Below are positions 5,816 to 10,256 of a DNA stretch of 10,256 nt, piece after piece. Source of the stretch: Natronohydrobacter sp. (GTDB lineage: Bacteria > Pseudomonadota > Alphaproteobacteria > Rhodobacterales > Rhodobacteraceae); contig SKRP01000238.1 of NCBI GenBank assembly GCA_007118445.1, forward strand, positions 1 to 10,256, written 5' to 3'. Position 1 is the first letter of the stretch. Every line of letters begins with the position of its first letter. A program made the position numbers and the translations under genes. The notes beneath the pieces were generated by a model, which was given only the letters and a program-made list of their open reading frames with translations, ran no database searches and had not been told where the DNA came from.

Positions 5816-7639
5816 TCAGTTCCAGCAGGACACCAGAACCGTCAGATCGCCCGCGATCCGCGTCAGAATTTCGGGCGAGATCACAACATCCTCGCGCAGC
5901 GTGCCGCTGGACACGCGCGCCTCGCTCAGGAATGTGCGGATTGCGGTCGCCGGGATGGCGTAATTCACGTCCTCCGGCAATTGCCGCGTGCCATCCTGCG
6001 GCGCACCTGCGAGCAGCCCCAGAACCCCGCCATTGGTGCCAAAAACCGGCCCGCCCAGATCGCCCGATCGCACATCCGCGCTCAGCCGCAGGCGATCATC
6101 CTCGCCCGCCAGCCCGCGCAGATCCTCGATCCGTCCGAAGGTCAGGACCGGGCGGGTCATCATATCCTCAAAGGAAAAGCCCGAAATCGTGATCTCGGCC
6201 CCCAGCGCGGCGGCGCGATCCTCGAATTGCGCGAAAGCCAGCGGCACAAGCGGCGTTTCGGGTTTCAGCACTGCCACGCCAAGTGTCTCGTCTATCGCAT
6301 GAACGCTGGCATTATAGGCTTCGTCAATGGTGATCCGCGCGCATTGTGCCACGGCTTCGGCCTGCGTCAGCACAGTGCCGGTTGCGTCGATATAAAACCC
6401 CGAGCGCGAGAACTCGGGCCTGCGCACTTCCAGCCCGGCCAGAAGGGCGGCGCGCTGGACTGTGCTGGGTTGTGCGGCGCTTTCTGGCAAAGTGCCGGGC
6501 AGGGGGGTGAAACTGGACTCCATCATTGGCAGGACGCGCGCCATCTGGTCGTCGCGCTCGGGCGGCCAGATCAGCGTGTAGCCCTTGATCTCGCCATTGC
6601 GGAATTGCGCAACTGTATGCGAGCGCAGCGTGTCATTCTGCCCGGTCAGCAGGAATGAATTGTTCCGCCTTGCGCGTTCACCTTCCAGCGGCACGATTTC
6701 CAGCGTCTGCATGATCTCGTATAGCCCGAACAGTGTGGCCTGCGTGCCCGGCTGGCTGATCAGCAGCACCTGCACCCCGCTGCCATCCTTCGCGCGGTAA
6801 TGCGCGAATGGCGTCTCGTGGCGGTCGAATTCGACCATCGCCATGGGCAGGTCAATGGCGATTCCGGCGGTCTCGTCGCGCATGTTCTGCATGCCCAGTT
6901 CCGCCAATTCGGCCTGATAGGCATCCAGAAGCTGCGCGCGCTGACGGGTGGTCAGAACGCCGGTCGGTTCCAGATCGTTATCTTCCTGCCAGCCGCGCAT
7001 CGAGCGGCGCGTGCCAGGACCGAAAGCCGCGTCAATCGCCATGGTATAATAGCCGAACCATTGCAGCGCGGTCTGCAGCTCGGCGCGCTCGTCGCGGCTG
7101 AGCGCGCGTTCACTGGCCTGCGCCTCGCGCAGGGTTTCCTCGGGCTCTGGTTCTGGCTCGGGCTCGGGCTCGGGTTCCGGTTCCGCAATTGCAGCAAGCT
7201 CGGTTGGCTCTTCCGCAACTTCTGGTGTCTCGGCAAGGGGTTCGGCCTCTTCGACCGGGTCAGGCGCGGGTGGCGCGACCGGTGCGTCAGTGCTGTCGAC
7301 CGGAAACACCTGATCGAGATAATCCAGCCCGTTGCTGACAAAGGCATCTGCCGGGATCGCCCCTTCGGCGCGCAACTGGCGGCGCACGGTAAAGGCGTCG
7401 ACCTCGCTTTCATAGGGGCCGATACTGAGCGCGAACCAGTCGCTGGGCAGTCGGAACCCGCTGATATTGCCCAGCCGCTCTTCCAGCAGCGCCGCGCGCT
7501 CGAGCGCCATGTCGAGTTCGCGATGCGCCTCGACCTGAACCCAGCGCTGTTCCTGTGCCTGACCTGCAGTCGCAAGGATCATCGATATGACCGAGGCCGA
7601 AGCCGCAAGCCTGCCCATGCGGCGAAAACTGACCGTCAT
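5816..7639 (-). CDS. Exported SPOR-like / peptidoglycan-binding / trypsin-like protein, probable pseudoprotease
   Basis: A 607-residue envelope protein. Order of parts: signal peptide (1-29, ending AGQAQ); SPOR-like region (about 31-105, with WFALSIGPYESEVDA); acidic Pro-rich linker with a (Pro-Glu)n run (about 115-170); peptidoglycan_binding_1 domain (182-238, LQTALQWFGYY...GPGTRRSM...LEPTGVLT); a conserved-looking domain I cannot name (about 258-380); trypsin/HtrA-like domain (about 395-575). The last domain keeps the fold landmarks SGFYIDATGTVLT, GVAVLK and GDLGGPVF. The catalytic His, Asp and Ser positions appear to be Glu428, Gly454 and Leu528, so hydrolysis is unlikely. The mature chain has exactly two cysteines, Cys433 and Cys605 (third residue from the end), a possible disulfide. 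It probably binds the cell wall in the periplasm, perhaps as a scaffold. The chosen ATG has GGAAGG nine bases upstream. An in-frame start at 7759 would put 40 non-signal residues in front. Confidence 0.82.
   Translation of the reverse strand: MTVSFRRMGRLAASASVISMILATAGQAQEQRWVQVEAHRELDMALERAALLEERLGNISGFRLPSDWFALSIGPYESEVDAFTVRRQLRAEGAIPADAFVSNGLDYLDQVFPVDSTDAPVAPPAPDPVEEAEPLAETPEVAEEPTELAAIAEPEPEPEPEPEPEPEETLREAQASERALSRDERAELQTALQWFGYYTMAIDAAFGPGTRRSMRGWQEDNDLEPTGVLTTRQRAQLLDAYQAELAELGMQNMRDETAGIAIDLPMAMVEFDRHETPFAHYRAKDGSGVQVLLISQPGTQATLFGLYEIMQTLEIVPLEGERARRNNSFLLTGQNDTLRSHTVAQFRNGEIKGYTLIWPPERDDQMARVLPMMESSFTPLPGTLPESAAQPSTVQRAALLAGLEVRRPEFSRSGFYIDATGTVLTQAEAVAQCARITIDEAYNASVHAIDETLGVAVLKPETPLVPLAFAQFEDRAAALGAEITISGFSFEDMMTRPVLTFGRIEDLRGLAGEDDRLRLSADVRSGDLGGPVFGTNGGVLGLLAGAPQDGTRQLPEDVNYAIPATAIRTFLSEARVSSGTLREDVVISPEILTRIAGDLTVLVSCWN
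7137..7186 (-). repeat. Hexanucleotide tandem repeat coding for a Pro-Glu linker
   Basis: A period-6 array (variants of GGCTCG on the + strand, with GGTTCC and GGCTCT) encodes alternating Glu-Pro at residues 153-167 of the exported protein. It is slightly degenerate, and length changes in whole units would stay in frame. It makes a stiff, acidic, extended spacer between the SPOR-like and peptidoglycan-binding parts. Confidence 0.8.
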
Positions 7640-7648
7640 TCCCTGTGC

Positions 7649-7654
7649 CCTTCC
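7649..7654 (-). promoter_or_regulatory. Ribosome binding site for the exported pseudoprotease
   Basis: On the - strand GGAAGG stands nine bases before the ATG at 7637-7639. It decides this start over the upstream in-frame ATG at 7757-7759 and places the signal peptide at the N terminus. Confidence 0.65.
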
Positions 7655-7696
7655 AATACTCTTTGTGCTGCCGCCCTGCAGGAACAGGTTTGTCCG

Positions 7697-7725
7697 TTGA
7701 CCCTGTGCGACAGCTTGCCTATTGA
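7697..7725 (+). promoter_or_regulatory. Candidate sigma-70 type promoter for glyQ
   Basis: TTGACC (7697-7702) and TATTGA (7720-7725) are separated by exactly 17 bases. The -35 is five of six to consensus and the -10 is weak. Transcription would begin near 7732, leaving a leader of under 40 bases before glyQ. No leader structure such as a T-box is visible in so short a stretch. I could not find an equally good promoter for the divergent - strand gene in the same 129-base gap. Confidence 0.5.
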
Positions 7726-7768
7726 GACGCAGCATTAAGAAAATCTGCGCAACAGACAAGAGGCAGCC

Positions 7769-8707
7769 ATGGGCGAAGGCCCTGAAATCCGATCACAAAA
7801 GCCCCAGTGCTTTCAGGAAATCATCCTGCGGTTGCAAAACTACTGGGCGGCACAGGGCTGCGCGGTGCTGCAGCCTTATGACATGGAAGTTGGCGCAGGC
7901 ACGTTCCACCCGGCCACCACGCTGCGCGCGCTTGGCACAAGGGCCTGGGCGGCGGCCTATGTCCAGCCCTCGCGCCGTCCCACGGACGGGCGCTATGGCG
8001 AAAACCCGAACCGGCTGCAGCATTACTATCAGTATCAGGTGATCATCAAACCCTCGCCGCCCGATCTGCAGGATCTGTATCTGGGCAGCCTGCGCGCCAT
8101 CGGGATCGATGATGCGCTGCATGATATCCGCTTTGTCGAGGATGACTGGGAATCCCCCACACTCGGCGCATGGGGTCTGGGCTGGGAAGTCTGGTGCGAC
8201 GGGATGGAAGTGTCGCAATTCACCTATTTCCAGCAGGTGGGCGGGCATGATTGCCGCCCTGTTTCGGGTGAGCTGACCTATGGGCTGGAGCGGCTGGCCA
8301 TGTATGTGCTGGGTGTCGATCATGTGATGGACATGCCCTTCAACGCGCCCGATGCGCGTATCCCGCTGAGCTATGGCGATGTATTCCGCCAGACCGAACA
8401 GGAATATGCGCGGCACAATTTCGACGCGGCCGATACCGAAAAGCTGCTACGGCATTTTCAGGATGCCGAGGCCGAGTGCCAGCGCCTGCTGGGCTTTGAC
8501 ACTGAGGACGCGAAATTCGGCAACCGCGCGAATATCATGGTGCATCCGGCCTATGACCAATGCATCAAGGCGTCGCATCTGTTCAACCTGCTCGATGCGC
8601 GTGGCGTGATCTCGGTCACGGAACGCCAAGCCTATATCGGCCGCGTGCGCGCGCTGGCAAAGCTCTGCGCGGATGCTTTCGTGCAGACCGAAGCGGGCGG
8701 GGCCTGA
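7769..8707 (+). CDS. glyQ: Glycyl-tRNA synthetase alpha subunit
   Basis: This is the catalytic subunit of the bacterial alpha2beta2 glycyl-tRNA synthetase, which activates glycine with ATP and joins it to tRNA-Gly in the cytosol. The 312 residues carry the near-invariant GlyQ blocks: LQPYDMEVGAGTFHPAT (34-50), QPSRRPTDGRYGENPNR (66-82), the QYQVIIKPSP strand (88-97), EDDWESPTLGAWGLGWE (124-140), and the motif-3-like GELTYGLERLAMY (167-179). The first dozen residues are variable in the family. AAGAGG (7758-7763) lies five bases before the ATG. Its TGA shares one base with the ATG of the next gene, and glyS follows, so the three are almost certainly one operon. It appears intact and functional. 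Confidence 0.98.
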   Translation: MGEGPEIRSQKPQCFQEIILRLQNYWAAQGCAVLQPYDMEVGAGTFHPATTLRALGTRAWAAAYVQPSRRPTDGRYGENPNRLQHYYQYQVIIKPSPPDLQDLYLGSLRAIGIDDALHDIRFVEDDWESPTLGAWGLGWEVWCDGMEVSQFTYFQQVGGHDCRPVSGELTYGLERLAMYVLGVDHVMDMPFNAPDARIPLSYGDVFRQTEQEYARHNFDAADTEKLLRHFQDAEAECQRLLGFDTEDAKFGNRANIMVHPAYDQCIKASHLFNLLDARGVISVTERQAYIGRVRALAKLCADAFVQTEAGGA

Positions 8708-9207
8708 TGGGAAAACTCCTTGTTGTCTTGCTGTTGACCTGCACTGTTCTGGCCGGTGTCGGGGCCTGGTATTTCCAGACCCGCGCGTTCTACGACCGGC
8801 TGCCCGAACAGGCGTCGATCCAGCTGACCCCGCTCGCAGCCGCCGCGCCGCAGGATTTCGCGATCTCGAATTTCCGCGGCATCGACAGTGACAGCTCGCC
8901 CATCCGTTTCCGCGCCTGTTTCGATATCGATGTGGACCCGGCGCAGCTGACCCCTTACGACCGCGCCACGCCGCTGGTCGCGCCGAACTGGTTTGACTGT
9001 TTCGACGCAGGCGCGCTGACCGCAGCGCTGGCAGAGGGGCGCGCACAGGCGGTGATGGGTGTGTCGAATATCCGCTACGGGATTGACCGCGTTGTGATCC
9101 TGCTGGACGGGCGCGGCTATGCCTGGCAGCAGATCAATCCCTGCGGTGCGGCCCATTTCGACGGTGATCCGGTCCCGCCCGGCTGCCCGACACCCCCCGA
9201 AGAATAA
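8707..9207 (+). CDS. Small membrane-anchored periplasmic protein of unknown function, between glyQ and glyS
   Basis: A 166-residue protein I cannot assign a function to; it may belong to a Rhodobacterales domain-of-unknown-function family (possibly DUF6446, from memory). Residues 3-21 form one hydrophobic helix after Lys3, so the rest probably lies in the periplasm, anchored at the N terminus. There is no lipobox, as Cys12 is inside the helix. The outer part has four cysteines, Cys71 (RACFDI), Cys98 (FDCFDAG), Cys146 (NPCGAAH) and Cys160 (PGCPTPPEE), enough for two disulfides. Aromatic and acidic residues surround the first two (RFRACFDIDVD, NWFDCFD). The start shares its A with the glyQ stop (TGATG), implying translational coupling, and glyS begins nine bases after the stop. 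A longer in-frame form from 8560 would lie inside glyQ and bury the membrane segment, so it was rejected. Confidence 0.85.
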   Translation: MGKLLVVLLLTCTVLAGVGAWYFQTRAFYDRLPEQASIQLTPLAAAAPQDFAISNFRGIDSDSSPIRFRACFDIDVDPAQLTPYDRATPLVAPNWFDCFDAGALTAALAEGRAQAVMGVSNIRYGIDRVVILLDGRGYAWQQINPCGAAHFDGDPVPPGCPTPPEE

Positions 9208-9216
9208 GAGGCCCTG

Positions 9217-10256
9217 ATGGCTGACCTTCTGATCGAGCTGTTTTCCGAGGAAATCCCGGCGCGGATGCAGGCAAATGCCGCCGAAGCGCTGCGGAAACTG
9301 ATGACCGATGGTCTGGTCGAAGCGGGCCTCACCTATTCCGAGGCCGGGGCTTTCGCCACACCGCGCCGCTTGACGCTGGCCGTGCAGGGCCTGTCCGATG
9401 CCTCGCCCCGTCTGGTCGAGGAACGGCGCGGCCCCAAACTCGGGGCACCGGAAAAGGCCATCGAGGGGTTTTTGCGCGGGGCCGGGGTTGAACGCGACGC
9501 GCTGGAGATCCGCGACGACAAGAAGGGCCAGGTCTATTTCGCCCGCGTCGTGACCGAAGGGCGCGCGGCCCCGGTGATCGTGGCGGAAGTGCTGGAACGC
9601 GTGATCCGCAATTTCCCCTGGCCGAAATCCATGCGCTGGGGCGATGGGTCCTTGCGCTGGGTGCGGCCCTTGCAGTCGATCCTGTGCATCCTGTCGCGCG
9701 AGGATGGCGCGGAAGTGGTGCCGCTTTCGCTGGACGGGATTGTGTCGGGCGCTGTGACGCGGGGCCATCGTTTCATGGCGCCGGACGCGTTTTCTGTAAG
9801 CGGTTTCGAGGATTACAGGGCGAAGTTGAAGCGTGCGTTCGTAGTTCTGGACGCGAGTGAGCGCGCCGATCACATCTGGAACGAGGCCAGCCAGATGGCT
9901 TTTGCTGCCGGGCTGGAACTGGTCGAGGATCGCGGGCTTCTGGCCGAGGTCGCAGGGCTGGTCGAATGGCCCGTGGTGCTGATGGGGCGGATCGAGGGGC
10001 GTTTTCTGGACCTGCCGCCCGAGGTGCTGCAGACCTCGATGAAGGAACATCAGAAATTCTTTTCCGTGCGCGACCCGAAATCGGGGCAGATCGTGGCTTT
10101 TGTGACCGTCGCGAACCGCGAGACGGTGGATCAGGGCGCGACGATTCTTGCGGGCAATCAGAAGGTTCTGGCGGCGCGGCTGTCGGATGCGAAATTCTTC
10201 TGGGACAATGACTTGCGCGTGGTTCTTGAGAAAGGACTCGAAGCGATGGGGGAGGG
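9217..10256 (+). CDS. glyS: Glycyl-tRNA synthetase beta subunit, N-terminal part (cut by window end)
   Basis: The reading frame stays open from the ATG at 9217 to the last base, giving 346 codons of a protein that usually has about 690. Its N terminus, LLIELFSEEIPARMQ (4-18), is the classic GlyS opening. Further family blocks are FATPRRLTLAV, ERRGPKLGAP, FPWPKSMRWGDGSLRWVRPL, TRGHRF, EWPVVLMG, LPPEVLQTSMKEHQKFF and LAARLSDAKFFWDND. The beta subunit binds the tRNA-Gly anticodon and completes the alpha2beta2 enzyme with GlyQ. The HD-type and anticodon-binding regions lie beyond the window. AAGAGG (9206-9211), overlapping the previous stop, is five bases upstream of the ATG. No frameshift or stop is seen in the part present. 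Confidence 0.97.
   Translation, partial: MADLLIELFSEEIPARMQANAAEALRKLMTDGLVEAGLTYSEAGAFATPRRLTLAVQGLSDASPRLVEERRGPKLGAPEKAIEGFLRGAGVERDALEIRDDKKGQVYFARVVTEGRAAPVIVAEVLERVIRNFPWPKSMRWGDGSLRWVRPLQSILCILSREDGAEVVPLSLDGIVSGAVTRGHRFMAPDAFSVSGFEDYRAKLKRAFVVLDASERADHIWNEASQMAFAAGLELVEDRGLLAEVAGLVEWPVVLMGRIEGRFLDLPPEVLQTSMKEHQKFFSVRDPKSGQIVAFVTVANRETVDQGATILAGNQKVLAARLSDAKFFWDNDLRVVLEKGLEAMGE

Noticed and set aside
7675..7682. CCTGCAGG palindrome in the divergent gap
   Set aside because: An 8-base palindrome alone is too short to support an operator and has no partner half-sites around it.
6800..7738. Open frames on the + strand opposite the exported pseudoprotease (also 5708-6658)
   Set aside because: They are mirror frames of a gene with clear signal peptide, peptidoglycan-binding and protease-like domains, and show low-complexity composition.
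7640..7759. Upstream ATG for the exported protein adding 40 residues
   Set aside because: It would bury the signal peptide and overlap the candidate glyQ promoter. The ATG at 7639 has GGAAGG at good spacing.
8632..10050. Long open frame (472 codons) on the - strand opposite glyQ, the small gene and glyS
   Set aside because: It lies antisense to three confidently identified genes, and its translation is rich in Arg, His and Gln with no family resemblance. Such frames are common in GC-rich DNA.
1..10256. CRISPR arrays, tRNA or rRNA genes, insertion sequences, phage or plasmid genes, toxin-antitoxin or defence modules
   Set aside because: Looked for by eye on both strands. No spaced direct repeats, no cloverleaf-like segments, no transposase or integrase motifs and no shift in base composition were seen.

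Overview
The window is GC-rich (about 60-65% by eye), gene-dense chromosomal DNA. Its protein families, gene order and codon use point to an alphaproteobacterium of the Rhodobacteraceae (Rhodobacter/Roseobacter type). Nothing in it looks like a phage, plasmid, insertion sequence or CRISPR locus. It reads as core metabolic and translation genes with a few poorly characterised neighbours.

Layout. From 15 to 5650 five genes run on the + strand. They are metZ (O-succinylhomoserine sulfhydrylase, methionine synthesis), folE2 (type IB GTP cyclohydrolase, folate entry), a PfkB-family phosphosugar kinase close to E. coli Pfk-2, trkH (K+ uptake channel subunit), and a stand-alone class-I glutamine amidotransferase. 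The last three are tightly spaced (33 and 11 bases) and may be co-transcribed. metZ/folE2 and folE2/pfkB are separated by about 80 and 104 bases, and the second gap carries a strong palindrome. From 5816 to 7639 one gene on the - strand encodes an exported protein with a SPOR-like region, a Pro-Glu linker, a peptidoglycan-binding domain and a trypsin/HtrA-like domain whose three catalytic positions all appear substituted. It converges with the amidotransferase gene across a 165-base gap that holds a hairpin element. It diverges from the glycyl-tRNA synthetase cluster across 129 bases, where a plausible glyQ promoter lies.

From 7769 to the window end the + strand carries glyQ, a small membrane-anchored periplasmic protein gene overlapping glyQ by one base, and glyS, which is cut by the window edge. 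The two synthetase subunits form one enzyme. The small gene between them has no obvious link to tRNA charging.

The most interesting points are the apparent pseudoprotease, the cysteine-containing membrane protein embedded in the glyQS operon, the degenerate KPN motif in the sugar kinase, and the two intergenic hairpin elements. I see no clearly new multi-gene system. No stretch longer than 300 bases lacks a gene.
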